Made by a program: the position numbers and the translations under genes. The notes beneath the pieces were generated by a model. It searched no databases. It was given only the letters and a program-made list of their open reading frames with translations, and was not told where the DNA came from. This document shows positions 34,096 to 42,989 of a DNA stretch of 64,000 nt, one piece after another. The stretch covers positions 3,892-67,891 of the forward strand of contig DAONTI010000024.1 of assembly GCA_035411585.1 (NCBI GenBank), given 5' to 3'. Positions within the stretch are counted from its first letter, which is position 1. Every line of letters starts with the position of its first letter. The DNA is from MWDV01 sp002070715. GTDB lineage: Bacteria > Verrucomicrobiota > Verrucomicrobiia > Limisphaerales > MWDV01.

Positions 34096-34860
34096 ATGCT
34101 CCAAACCGGAAATACCATGATGCAACGATGGCAAACGCGAATTTTACTGGGCGCGGCGGGCGCGCTGTTACTGCTGGCGGGAACGCGGGCAACTGCGGAA
34201 GGGGAAGCTGGTTTCCGTCCGTTGTTTAACGGGATCAACCTGGCGGGTTGGTGGGGCAAACCGGAATTCTGGTCGGTCAAGGATGGCGTCATCACGGGCC
34301 GCACCACACCGGAACAACCCACGCCGAGGAATACCTTTCTGATCTGGACGAATGGCACGGTGCGCGACTTTGAATTGCGCCTCGCCTATCGCATCACGGC
34401 GAACAACCCGCAGGGATTCGCCAACTCCGGGATTCAATATCGCAGCAAGGTTGTGGACCGGACGCATCTCGTCGTCGCCGGTTATCAGGCGGATTTGGAG
34501 GCCGGCCCGAATTACTCCGGCATCCTGTATGAGGAACGCGGACGCGGTATCATGGCGTTGCGCGGTCAACGGGTGACGTTCAGCCCGGACAACCAGAAAA
34601 CCATCGTCGGCACGGTGGGCGATGCGGCGGCGATGCAGGCGGCCATCAAGACGAACGATTGGAATGATTACACCATCATCGCGCAAGGCCCGCATCTCCG
34701 GCATTTCATCAACGGCCACCTGACCGTGGACGTCACCGATGAATCCACGCGTGGCGCGCAATCCGGCGTAATTGCCCTGCAACTGCACGCCGGGGAACCG
34801 ATGACGGTTGAGTTCAAGAACATCCGGCTCAAACCGCTGCGGAAAGCGGCCGCTCCCTGA
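34096..34860 (+). CDS. DUF1080 (3-keto-disaccharide hydrolase-type) secreted protein
   Basis: A 254-residue exported beta-jelly-roll protein of the DUF1080 family; members include 3-keto-disaccharide hydrolases. A signal peptide runs to about residue 35 (ILLGAAGALLLLAGTRATA). Family marks: FRPLFNGINLAGWWG, FWSVKDGVITGRT, DFELRLAYRIT, NSGIQYRSK, GYQADLEAGPNYSGILYEERGRGIM, and NDYTIIAQGPHLRHFINGH. Starts at 34096, 34117 and 34120 are all possible; each leaves a usable signal peptide. The ThuA gene follows after 40 bases, a frequent pairing in this phylum for periplasmic sugar handling. Confidence 0.9.
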   Translation: MLQTGNTMMQRWQTRILLGAAGALLLLAGTRATAEGEAGFRPLFNGINLAGWWGKPEFWSVKDGVITGRTTPEQPTPRNTFLIWTNGTVRDFELRLAYRITANNPQGFANSGIQYRSKVVDRTHLVVAGYQADLEAGPNYSGILYEERGRGIMALRGQRVTFSPDNQKTIVGTVGDAAAMQAAIKTNDWNDYTIIAQGPHLRHFINGHLTVDVTDESTRGAQSGVIALQLHAGEPMTVEFKNIRLKPLRKAAAP

Positions 34861-34900
34861 GTGGGGCAACTGCCCGCCGCGCGATTCCACCCCACATTCC

Positions 34901-35806
34901 ATGACTGCAAGGCAAAAATGGTGGCTGGTGATGCTGTTGGCGGCGGGCGCGCTGACGGTGTCCGGAGCCACGCGCATCGTCTTCCTCGCCGGCGGCCCCA
35001 GTCATCCGCCCGGCGAACACGAACACCGCGCCGGCTGTCTGCTGCTGCAATCCTGTCTGGAGGGAATGGCAGACGTGACCACGGTGGTTTACAGCAACGG
35101 CTGGCCGGCGGCGCCGGAGGTGTTCACGGGCGCGGATGCGGTGGTGCTTTACAGTGACGGCGGACGGCTGCATCCGTTGCTGCAAGGCGACCGGCTGACC
35201 ACCTTGGGGAAGCTGATGGATCGGGGCGTGGGCCTGGCCGTGCTGCATTGGGCTTGCGACGTGGCAAAAGATTACGGCCAGCGCGAGTTTCTCGACTGGC
35301 TCGGCGGTTGTTACGAGCAACACTGGTCGGTCAATCCCCTCTGGACCGCTGAGTTCAAGACGTTGCCCGCGCATCCGATCACCCGCGGCGTGAATCCTTT
35401 CCAACTCTATGACGAGTGGTATTTCCATCTGCGCTTTCGGGAAGGTCTGGACCGGGTGGTGCCGCTGCTGACCACCGTGGCGCCCGCGAGCACCATGGCG
35501 CGGCCGGATGGGCCGCACACGGGCAATCCCGCGGTGCGTGAGGCGGTCGAGCGCCAGGTCCCGCAAATCGTGGCTTGGGCGGCGGAACGCGCCCAGGGCG
35601 GACGCGGCTTCGGTTTCACCGGCGGCCATTACCACAAAAACTGGGGCCACGATGATTTCCGCAAGCTGGTGTTAAACGGCATTCTCTGGGTGGCAAAAGT
35701 GGAAGTGCCCGCCAACGGCGTGGCTTCCACCGTCACGCCCACCCAACTGGAACAGAATCTGGACTTCAAAGGACCGCAGCGCCCGCGTCCCTCTTCTGGA
35801 AAATAA
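34901..35806 (+). CDS. ThuA domain protein, secreted
   Basis: A 301-residue ThuA-like (glutamine-amidotransferase fold) protein with an N-terminal signal peptide (about 1-22, WLVMLLAAGALTVSGA). Typical segments: RIVFLAGGPSHPPGEHEHRAG, VLYSDGGRLHPLL, GVGLAVLHWACDV, PITRGVNPFQLYDEWYFHLRF and GRGFGFTGGHYHKNW. ThuA proteins are linked to trehalose or other sugar utilisation, possibly oxidised (3-keto) sugars. ATG 34901 lies 40 bases after the DUF1080 stop; the frame is open further up inside that gene without homology. Confidence 0.9.
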   Translation: MTARQKWWLVMLLAAGALTVSGATRIVFLAGGPSHPPGEHEHRAGCLLLQSCLEGMADVTTVVYSNGWPAAPEVFTGADAVVLYSDGGRLHPLLQGDRLTTLGKLMDRGVGLAVLHWACDVAKDYGQREFLDWLGGCYEQHWSVNPLWTAEFKTLPAHPITRGVNPFQLYDEWYFHLRFREGLDRVVPLLTTVAPASTMARPDGPHTGNPAVREAVERQVPQIVAWAAERAQGGRGFGFTGGHYHKNWGHDDFRKLVLNGILWVAKVEVPANGVASTVTPTQLEQNLDFKGPQRPRPSSGK

Positions 35807-35863
35807 GCGGACAGGGACCTGCGCAGGCCGACTGCTTTCCAGCCGCAGGCCGGCTTTATCCGA

Positions 35864-36904
35864 TTACAAACTGTTCAACACATCAATCAACTGGCGCAGC
35901 CGGCCATAATCGCGCCGGTTAAAGCCAAACGCGATGCGCTGGAGGTCCAGGTGCTCGCGATCCTCCCGCTCCTCGGGCGTGGGTTCGATACGCTGGATGG
36001 GCGGCCCGATGATGATGTCCTCGAAATCCTCGTTCATCGCTTCGAGGGCGGAATCGGTGGGGGCATGCTTGAGCCGGATGACAAACAAATCGCGCACAAA
36101 CCGGGTGGAGTGAAAATTGCGGTAGAAACGGGTGATCAACTTCACCGCTTCGTCCGTGTTGTCGGTGATCCGATAGAGATTGAGATCGTCGGGGGAGATC
36201 AATTCGTCGCGCAGCAGGTGTTCGCGGACGTGTTTGTCCCACGTTTTCCAATACGTGCCGCCGGGCCGGTCAATCAGCACCAACGGCATGAGCTGGCTCT
36301 TCCCGGTTTGCATGAGCGTCAAGGTTTCGTAGCCCTCGTCCATGGTGCCAAAACCGCCGGGGAACAGGGCGATCGCATCCGCGTGCCGGACGAAAATCAG
36401 TTTGCGGGTGAAAAAGTATTTGAACGTGACCAGCTTTTTATCCTCGCGAATCACCGGGTTGGCGCTTTGCTCCCAAGGCAGACGGATGTTCGCGCCGAAA
36501 CTCATCTCCGGGCCCGCGCCCTCATGACCGGCCTGCATGATTCCCGGGCCCGCACCGGTAATGACCATGTACCCGGCGGCGGCCATCTTGCGTCCGAATT
36601 CCGTGGCGTAGGCGTATTCCTTCTTCGTCGCCGCCGTGCGGGCCGACCCGAAGATCGCCACCTTGCGCGTGCTGGCGTACGGGGCAAAGAGGCGGAAGGC
36701 GTACCGCAACTCGCGGTTGGCGGTTTGAATGACCCGCACATCGCCCCGGTCCTGGACATCGGTCAACAATTTGAGGGCGTTCTCAATAATGTCGGCTACA
36801 TTTTCCTCGTTGTACCCCCCGCCTTTGTAACGGATCAATTCTTCAATGCGGCGGGTCAGTTCCGGGTCGGCGGGAACTTTGTCATTCTTCTCAGGTTTTG
36901 GCAT
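35864..36904 (-). CDS. LOG-family nucleotide-binding protein
   Basis: A 346-residue protein with a central LOG/lysine-decarboxylase-like Rossmann domain: VAIFGSARTA at about 83-92, GAGPGIMQAGHEGA, and the signature PGGFGTMDEGYETLTLMQTGK. It is longer than typical LOG proteins (~190 residues): an N-terminal helical part (about 1-80) and a C-terminal ~100-residue extension. LOG proteins release free bases from nucleoside monophosphates (as in cytokinin activation), but this long class is poorly characterised. It is divergent from the galM gene. Confidence 0.85.
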   Translation of the reverse strand: MPKPEKNDKVPADPELTRRIEELIRYKGGGYNEENVADIIENALKLLTDVQDRGDVRVIQTANRELRYAFRLFAPYASTRKVAIFGSARTAATKKEYAYATEFGRKMAAAGYMVITGAGPGIMQAGHEGAGPEMSFGANIRLPWEQSANPVIREDKKLVTFKYFFTRKLIFVRHADAIALFPGGFGTMDEGYETLTLMQTGKSQLMPLVLIDRPGGTYWKTWDKHVREHLLRDELISPDDLNLYRITDNTDEAVKLITRFYRNFHSTRFVRDLFVIRLKHAPTDSALEAMNEDFEDIIIGPPIQRIEPTPEEREDREHLDLQRIAFGFNRRDYGRLRQLIDVLNSL

Positions 36905-37103
36905 TGGCGTAGCCTAGAGGGTTCCGGAGGAAAAGCAACCGTGCCGCCCGTCGCCCTGAACTCCGGATTTTCTCGGGACCGCGCGGGCCTATTCTCCGCA
37001 AACATTACTTGCTCCGCCCCGGGGTCCCGGCGTATTAACGAAGGCAGAAAGCGTGACACAACACGTTGAAACCCAGGACAAATCATATCGAACAACACGA
37101 CAC

Positions 37104-38243
37104 ATGAAACCGAATTACTGGATGAGCCTTTGCGCCGCCGGCATGGCGGCCTTCCTGTTGGGCTGCAACCCGGCGGCCCGAAAGGGCACGATCACCTCCG
37201 CTCCGTTTGGCCAGACACGGGATGGCCAGGCCGTGACGGTGTACACCTTGCGCAACGCCAACGGCATGGAAGCCCGGATCATCAATTACGGAGGCATCGT
37301 GCTCTCCCTGCGGGTACCGGACAAAAACGGTCAGTTGGGCGACGTGGTGCTGGGCTACGACACGCTGGCGGATTATGAGAAAGATTCGCCCTATTTTGGG
37401 TGCTTGGTGGGGCGTTATGGCAACCGGATCGCCCGGGGCCGGTTTGCGTTGAACAACCAGACCTACGAACTGGCGGTCAACAACGGGCCCAACCATTTGC
37501 ACGGCGGCAAAAAGGGTTTCGACAAGGTCGTGTGGGACGTGGCGAGCGCGGAAGTCGGGCGCCACGGGCCGCAGCTTGAACTCCGTTACCTGAGCAAAGA
37601 CGGCGAGGAAGGCTACCCCGGCAACCTGCAGGTCACCGCGGTTTACACCCTCACGGCGGACAACGCGTTACAGTTGGAATATATGGCCCGCACGGACCGG
37701 GACACCGTGGTTAATCTCACCCAGCATTCCTATTTCAACCTTGCGGGTCAGGGCGATATCCTCGGCCACATTGTTTATCTCAATGCCGACCGGTTCACCC
37801 CGGTGGACAGCACGCTGATCCCCACCGGCGAACTGCGTCCGGTGGCGGGAACGCCATTTGATTTCCGCACCCCCACAGCGATTGGCGCGCGGGTGAACGC
37901 GGATGACGAACAGATCCGGTTTGGCGGCGGCTACGATCACAATTGGGTCATCAACAAACCAGCGGGAGAACTGGGCGTGGCCGCGCGCGTGACCGAACCG
38001 ACCACCGGCCGGGTGCTGGAAGTGCTCTCCACCGAACCGGGCCTGCAATTCTACTGCGGCAACTTCCTGGATGGCACCCTGAAGGGCAAGGGCGGCTGGG
38101 TTTATCAGCATCGGAACGGGTTCTGCATGGAACCGCAGCACTTCCCGAATTCCCCCAACCAACCGGATTTCCCCTCCGTGGTGCTCAAGCCGGATCAGAC
38201 CTACCGGAACACCATCATCTACAAATTCTCGGTACAGAAGTAA
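37104..38243 (+). CDS. Aldose 1-epimerase (galactose mutarotase), lipoprotein
   Basis: A 379-residue GalM-like enzyme interconverting alpha and beta forms of aldoses. Catalytic His residues lie in NHLHGGKKGFDKVVWD and LTQHSYFNLAG, and the catalytic Glu in VLSTEPGLQFYCGNFLDG; the Asp of GGGYDHNWV is also present. Unlike cytoplasmic GalM, it has an N-terminal signal with lipobox LLGC (about residues 13-16), so it is probably a periplasmic lipoprotein. ATG 37104 starts the signal; the frame is open to 37053. A 199-base divergent region separates it from the LOG gene. Confidence 0.91.
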   Translation: MKPNYWMSLCAAGMAAFLLGCNPAARKGTITSAPFGQTRDGQAVTVYTLRNANGMEARIINYGGIVLSLRVPDKNGQLGDVVLGYDTLADYEKDSPYFGCLVGRYGNRIARGRFALNNQTYELAVNNGPNHLHGGKKGFDKVVWDVASAEVGRHGPQLELRYLSKDGEEGYPGNLQVTAVYTLTADNALQLEYMARTDRDTVVNLTQHSYFNLAGQGDILGHIVYLNADRFTPVDSTLIPTGELRPVAGTPFDFRTPTAIGARVNADDEQIRFGGGYDHNWVINKPAGELGVAARVTEPTTGRVLEVLSTEPGLQFYCGNFLDGTLKGKGGWVYQHRNGFCMEPQHFPNSPNQPDFPSVVLKPDQTYRNTIIYKFSVQK

Positions 38244-38307
38244 ACGGGTCGGCCCCCAGCGCGTGGCCCCATCGCCGACCGGGTCGCGGTGTGAAACCGC
38301 GGGCAGC

Positions 38308-39021
38308 TCAATCCGGAATCCAGCGGATTTCCGTGTGGTTGGTGTGGGCTTTGTTGATGGAGAAATCCCAGTACGCCGGGGCGGGGAACCGGGTGGCGTG
38401 GCCGTCCAGAAAGGTAAAGTTCGCGCCGCGACTGTGCAGGTTGGTGTGGACATAGTTCCAAAACCCCACAGCGGGCAGGTTCTTCGAATCGAACAACCAC
38501 ACCACCCGGGCGGGTTGCGGAACGGAGGCCAGCCGGCGGGGCCGATTATCCGCGCCGGTACCGTTGACGTGCTGGTTCAAGCAGTAATGGAATAGATTGT
38601 TCCCGTTGCTGCGCCGGGGGTTTGCGGGGCAAATCCACACCGAACGGCCCGGATCCACTTCGGCGTTCTTACGCCAAGCCTGATCGTGGTACCGCGGCAG
38701 CCCCAGGATCGCGGGCAACTGGATATACCAGCCGACGTTAGTGGCGGAATCCGAGGGGTTCGGCGTGCCGTCCGGCGGCAGAAAATCGTGGTTCTCGAGC
38801 GCGTAAAGCTGGGTGGCGGTGCCCCATTGCCGCAGGTTGTTCAGACACGACGCCCCGTGCGCCTTGGCCTTCGCCTTGGCCAGCGCCGGCAACAACAGCC
38901 CGGCGAGGATCGCAATAATGGCAATCACCACCAGGAGTTCAATCAAGGTGAACGCCCGGCGTCCCGCGGAAAAATAGTGCCGTTGCCGTTTCACAAGGGC
39001 TTTGGATTGGATGTGCCGCAT
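38308..39021 (-). CDS. Prepilin-type N-terminal cleavage/methylation domain protein
   Basis: A 237-residue pseudopilin-like protein. After a short basic leader (about 1-24) comes the type IV prepilin motif AFTLIELLVVIAIIAILAGL and the helix LLPALAKAKAKAHG, cut by prepilin peptidase before the Phe. The C-terminal globular part (WGTATQLYALENHDFLPPDG..., WICPANPR, ANFTFLDGHATRF) is the DUF1559-like head common in Planctomycetes and Verrucomicrobiota, where many copies exist per genome. The ATG at 39021 fits the leader; no type II secretion genes are adjacent. Confidence 0.9.
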   Translation of the reverse strand: MRHIQSKALVKRQRHYFSAGRRAFTLIELLVVIAIIAILAGLLLPALAKAKAKAHGASCLNNLRQWGTATQLYALENHDFLPPDGTPNPSDSATNVGWYIQLPAILGLPRYHDQAWRKNAEVDPGRSVWICPANPRRSNGNNLFHYCLNQHVNGTGADNRPRRLASVPQPARVVWLFDSKNLPAVGFWNYVHTNLHSRGANFTFLDGHATRFPAPAYWDFSINKAHTNHTEIRWIPD

Positions 39022-39227
39022 TGTACCCGGCGCGGCGGCCCAAGGCAAGCCACCGCGGGGGAGGTCACGCTGAAGCCCGTTAACCAAAGCCAGGTTGTGG
39101 TAGAAAATTTAGGAGTGGATCCGACGTTTACCGCGTGTTCCGGTCCCCATTGTCCCGGCAGCAAAACGATTGCCTCCCGTGAATCCGGTCTGGCTTTTGC
39201 CGGGTGTTTTGGCCAAGGTTGGCCGGT

Positions 39228-40400
39228 ATGAAAAATTTGGTGGTTGTCTGCCTGACGATTGTCACCGTGTGGTCCGCTGGGATCACGGGGCCGGCGTATG
39301 CCGAGAGCCATCGCGCCACCCATCTCGGAAATCCGGCCACGCGCTTCGCGCCGCCACTCGCCACGCCGGAGGATTTGCGCGCCTTGTTTCGCAACGAGAA
39401 GTTGCGTCCGGATTTCGGCGCCGTGCTGCAACAATGGGGCTGGACCGGCCGGCTGGACGATCTGTTCGCCGCCGCCGCGACCGCGGAGATTGCCGACATC
39501 AAAATTCCCATCGGCACCGTCATGCCGTTTATGTCCTCCCGCAAGAACGGCCGTCCCATCTGTCTGCGCAATGTCCTCTGGGCGGGCAAAGAACCCGCGC
39601 CCGCCTACGCGTTCTCCTTTACCTCGCTCGGACAACGTTATCGGTGCATCACGCCCAAGGCGTGCAGCAATTTCTTCCTGGAAGAACTGGGCGCGGAACC
39701 CCGGTTTGGACTCGCCTTGGAATGCACCACGCCCGATGAAGTCATTGCGGGCCGTCCCGTGCCGGTCTGTCTGACCGTCCGGAACACCGGCGATGTTCCC
39801 TTGCGCAAGGCCCAAGTGGTTTTGGACATCCCTGAAGGCGCGACGCTGGTGCGAACCACTGAGGGCGGAAACGCGGCGGAGGGACGCGCGATCTGGGAAT
39901 TGGCCAATCTTCAACCCGGCTCTCCGCGCCAAGTCTGCGCCAACCTGGCCATGCGCCAACCGGGTGTGTTGTCCTTCCGGGCGACGGCGGACAGTCCGGG
40001 CGCCGCGTCCGCCACCACGGCGTGCGCCACCCGCATCGCCGGGATTCCCGCGATTTTATTGGAATTGGTGGACTTGGAAGACCCGATCGAAGTCGGGCAT
40101 GAAATCACCTACGAAATCAAAGTCACCAATCAAGGCTCCGCCCCTGCCACCAACGTCCGCGTGACCTGCACGCTGCCGTCCTCGATGGAATTTGTTTCCG
40201 GCACGGGCCCCATGCCGGTTCAGGGGGCCGGTGACACGGTGACCATGAGTCCCTTAGCCGGTTTGGATGCGAAAGCGGTGGCGACCTGGCGGGTGGTCAC
40301 GAAGGCGTTACGGGAAGACGATGCCCGCTTCAAGGTCAGCGTCCGCAGCGACCAGTTCGAGCGGGCCATCGTGGAAGACGAATCCACCCAGCTTTATTGA
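39228..40400 (+). CDS. Exported protein with DUF11-type repeats
   Basis: A 390-residue exported protein. Signal peptide about 1-26 (VVVCLTIVTVWSAGITGPAYA). Residues ~30-165 are an unfamiliar front part, with CITPKACSNFFLEELG. Then two DUF11/CARDB-like beta-sandwich repeats: VPVCLTVRNTGDVPLRKAQVVLDIPEGATLV... and IEVGHEITYEIKVTNQGSAPATNVRVTCTLPSSMEF. DUF11 repeats are found in cell-surface proteins. ATG 39228 begins the signal. No catalytic residues are apparent; an envelope structural role is inferred. Confidence 0.8.
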   Translation: MKNLVVVCLTIVTVWSAGITGPAYAESHRATHLGNPATRFAPPLATPEDLRALFRNEKLRPDFGAVLQQWGWTGRLDDLFAAAATAEIADIKIPIGTVMPFMSSRKNGRPICLRNVLWAGKEPAPAYAFSFTSLGQRYRCITPKACSNFFLEELGAEPRFGLALECTTPDEVIAGRPVPVCLTVRNTGDVPLRKAQVVLDIPEGATLVRTTEGGNAAEGRAIWELANLQPGSPRQVCANLAMRQPGVLSFRATADSPGAASATTACATRIAGIPAILLELVDLEDPIEVGHEITYEIKVTNQGSAPATNVRVTCTLPSSMEFVSGTGPMPVQGAGDTVTMSPLAGLDAKAVATWRVVTKALREDDARFKVSVRSDQFERAIVEDESTQLY

Positions 40401-40511
40401 GGCGGCGCGCCGGGCGGATTGACGATCCCCCCACGCGCCAATGTCCCGGCAAGCGGCCATCCTCTGTCGTTTGCCCGTAGCCCGAAGTTCTGCACAGCTC
40501 ATCGGCAACCC

Positions 40512-40546
40512 ACTCCGCACTCCGCACTCTGCATTCCGCACTTCTC
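40512..40546. repeat. Short heptamer tandem repeat
   Basis: In the 156-base gap between two converging genes there are two exact copies of ACTCCGC (40512-40525), followed by ACTCTGC, ATTCCGC and a degraded ACTTCTC. This small array has a 7-base period. No coding or structural role is visible. Confidence 0.6.
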
Positions 40547-40556
40547 GGTTTGCCGC

Positions 40557-41720
40557 TCAGAACCGGTGCACGAGTTTTTCGACGAGGAACGTGCTTTCGC
40601 GCAGGGCCTGCTCGGCAAAGGGACCGAACCAATCGGCGATCTCGCGGAAGCGCGTGGTAAACTGTGCCCGGTCGCCGGCTTCGATCATCTCCAAGTTCCC
40701 TTGCAGCGATTCGAGGAACTCTTTCAACAGCGCCCGCCGCTCCGGCGTGGCGAAGACGATTTCCGCGTAGAGCATCGGGTCCTGGGCAAACAGCCGGCCC
40801 ACCATGGCCAGTTCCAAACGATAGATGGGACTCGACAATTCCAACGTGCGGGCGATGGGCACGCCACGCGCATACATGAACTGGCCGAAGGCGAAGGTCG
40901 CAAAGTGCCGCAAGGCCTGCACGACACCCATGACTTCGTCATGCTCGGCGGCGGTGGTTTCGACGAGCACGTTACCCCAGACCATGAGCTGGTCCAGCAA
41001 CCACTGGCTCGCCGCCGGTTCGCGGCCGGACGTGACCACCACGATTTGTTTGTCCATGCTCGTTGTCGCCGGACCGAACAAAGGGTGCAAACCCAGCACG
41101 GGCCCTTGGTGCGCCGCCAGCATGGCGGCCAACGGCGCTTGTTTCAAACTGGTAATATCGGCGAGGACACAAGCGCGCGGCAGATGCGGGCCAATCCGGG
41201 CCGCAACCGATTCGGTGACATCAATCGGCACCGCCAGCAGGCATAAATCAATCCCGCGGGTCAGGGATTCCACGTGGTCCCAATCCTCGCGGTCCAAAAT
41301 CCGCACCTGACATTCGGACTGGGCGAACCAGCGGTGGAAAAACCGGCCCATGCTGCCGTGGCCGCCAACCAGCAGCACCCGCGCACCCGGGCGGACGCCG
41401 CGCCGGCCAAGGGTTTCCAACTGGCCCACGCGCGAATGTCGCAGCACGGTGCGGAACAGGTCTTCGATATAATCCGGATTCAACCCCGCCGCCATCGCCT
41501 GTGCGCGCCGGGCGGAGATGAGGTTCTCCTCCCGCGCGGGATGGAACGTGGCCAGGTTTTGCTGGTGTTTGACCCGCGCCACTTCCTCGATCAACTGATG
41601 ACGGCGCGCCAGTAAATCCACCAATTGCTGGTCCAGGGCGTCAATGCCTTGCCGGAGGGATTCCAAGCCGTCGGGCGCCGCCGAAAGCGGGGCGGGAGAA
41701 TTAGGATGCGAAGGGTTCAT
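40557..41720 (-). CDS. tyrA: Bifunctional chorismate mutase/prephenate dehydrogenase
   Basis: A 387-residue T-protein for tyrosine synthesis. The N-terminal chorismate mutase domain (about 18-105) has LRQGIDALDQQLVDLLARRHQLIEEVARVK; the NAD-binding domain begins with LLVGGHGSMGRFF (VGGHGSMG at 118-125); the prephenate dehydrogenase part has GLHPLFGPAT and the catalytic-region ADITSLKQ. The same fusion order is found in enteric TyrA. ATG 41720 was chosen (MNPSHPNS); the frame is open to 41741. It converges with the DUF11 gene. Confidence 0.94.
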   Translation of the reverse strand: MNPSHPNSPAPLSAAPDGLESLRQGIDALDQQLVDLLARRHQLIEEVARVKHQQNLATFHPAREENLISARRAQAMAAGLNPDYIEDLFRTVLRHSRVGQLETLGRRGVRPGARVLLVGGHGSMGRFFHRWFAQSECQVRILDREDWDHVESLTRGIDLCLLAVPIDVTESVAARIGPHLPRACVLADITSLKQAPLAAMLAAHQGPVLGLHPLFGPATTSMDKQIVVVTSGREPAASQWLLDQLMVWGNVLVETTAAEHDEVMGVVQALRHFATFAFGQFMYARGVPIARTLELSSPIYRLELAMVGRLFAQDPMLYAEIVFATPERRALLKEFLESLQGNLEMIEAGDRAQFTTRFREIADWFGPFAEQALRESTFLVEKLVHRF

Positions 41721-41814
41721 GGGCAATACGCTGCGCGGCAACGCCGCCAGTCAAGCGGAGGGACGAGAGAAAAGCCACGGGTTGAACAGGTTTATTTCGC
41801 GCGCCGGACGGCGA

Positions 41815-42117
41815 TCATTGATCGTCCGGCGGGAAAAGATGGGTGAACTTCACCGCGCTGCGCGGTTCGGCCATCATTGGAGCCACCGTGTCGCGCCAGA
41901 CCGCGTAATGCGCGGTGGCCTTGTGCGCGGCGGGGGCGTCCGGGGTGCGATACGCCTCCACCAACACGAATCGCGTCGGATCCTCCTGCTGCTGCTGCAC
42001 GTCGAACCGGGCGACGCCGGGTTCCTGCAGGCTGGCGCGCGCGTTGGCGAGCGTGGCGGTTTTGAAAGCCGTCACCCATTCCGGCTTCACGTGAACATGA
42101 ACATGAACGACAAGCAT
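41815..42117 (-). CDS. Antibiotic biosynthesis monooxygenase (ABM) domain protein
   Basis: A 100-residue dimeric alpha-beta-barrel protein of the ABM/LsrG class. Typical wording: MLVVHVHVHVKPEWVTAFKTATLANA, EPGVARFDVQQQQEDPTRFVLVEAYRT and HYAVWRDTVAPMMAEPRSAVKF. Such proteins range from quinone or heme oxygenases to LsrG-like isomerases, so the reaction is open. ATG 42117 matches the first strand. It is on its own, 85 bases before TauE/SafE on the same strand. Confidence 0.88.
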   Translation of the reverse strand: MLVVHVHVHVKPEWVTAFKTATLANARASLQEPGVARFDVQQQQEDPTRFVLVEAYRTPDAPAAHKATAHYAVWRDTVAPMMAEPRSAVKFTHLFPPDDQ

Positions 42118-42202
42118 AGATTGGTTTGCTTTTCCGGCGGCAGGATAACGTCGAACCCGCGTTCCGCGCAACCGCCGTTCCGCCGGCGCGCGCGGCGGCC
42201 GC

Positions 42203-42952
42203 TCAAAAGCGGAAATTGAAAATCAATTGCAACCCCGTCAGGAAAATGGCTGCCAGCACAAACCGCATGAAACCCTGTTCCGAAAACAACCGGTTCAGCC
42301 GCACGCCCGCCCACACGCCCAACGGCACCAGCGGCAGGAAATAAAGGCTCTTGAGGACCGTGCCGGCGGTGATGACTTCATTGGCGACGAAGAACGGGAC
42401 CTTGATCCAGTTGATCCAGGTGAACACCAGGACCGTCGTGCCCACGTAGATTTCCTTGGGCAATTGTTGCGGCACGAGAAACATGCTCACCACCGGACCG
42501 GCGCCGTGGGCAAAACTCGACGTCACCCCCGCCGCGATTCCACACGGCACGCCGACGGTGTGGTTCGGCTGGAACCGGCCGGTCGCCCGGAAAATCCGCT
42601 CGCGAAACACTTGAAAAGCCACAAACACCACCGCAATGACCCCAATGGCAATGTTCAATTCCCGCGAGGAAAAACGCCCGATGAAATGCACCCCCACCAC
42701 CACGCCGACCACGACGCCGGGCAACAGAAATTTGAGATTGGGGCGTTCCCATTTTCCCCAGTAATAGTAGAGCGAGAAGATGTCTCCGGCGCACAACAAC
42801 GGCAGCAGAATGCCGATGGCTTCCTTGGGCGGAAAGGCCAGCGCGCACAGCGGCGTGGTCAACATGCCCAGCCCGCCGCCGAATCCCGCCTTAGAGAGAC
42901 CGATGAACAACACCGCCAGCGAGGCGACGGTCCAAGTTTGCCAGGTGTCCAT
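42203..42952 (-). CDS. TauE/SafE family membrane transporter
   Basis: A 249-residue, probably eight-helix membrane protein of the TauE/SafE (sulfite exporter) family. The hallmark FIGLSKAGFGGGLGMLTTPLCALAFPPKEAIGILLPLL is near the N-terminus and its counterpart GIAAGVTSSFAHGAGPVVSMFLVPQQLPKEIYVGTT near residue 140. The family exports organosulfur or sulfite ions, but substrate cannot be told here. ATG 42952 begins just before helix 1. The gene follows a phospholipase gene by 37 bases. Confidence 0.9.
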   Translation of the reverse strand: MDTWQTWTVASLAVLFIGLSKAGFGGGLGMLTTPLCALAFPPKEAIGILLPLLCAGDIFSLYYYWGKWERPNLKFLLPGVVVGVVVGVHFIGRFSSRELNIAIGVIAVVFVAFQVFRERIFRATGRFQPNHTVGVPCGIAAGVTSSFAHGAGPVVSMFLVPQQLPKEIYVGTTVLVFTWINWIKVPFFVANEVITAGTVLKSLYFLPLVPLGVWAGVRLNRLFSEQGFMRFVLAAIFLTGLQLIFNFRF

Positions 42953-42989
42953 GGGAAGAAAACAGGGAAATGCGCGGCGCGAGGGCGGT

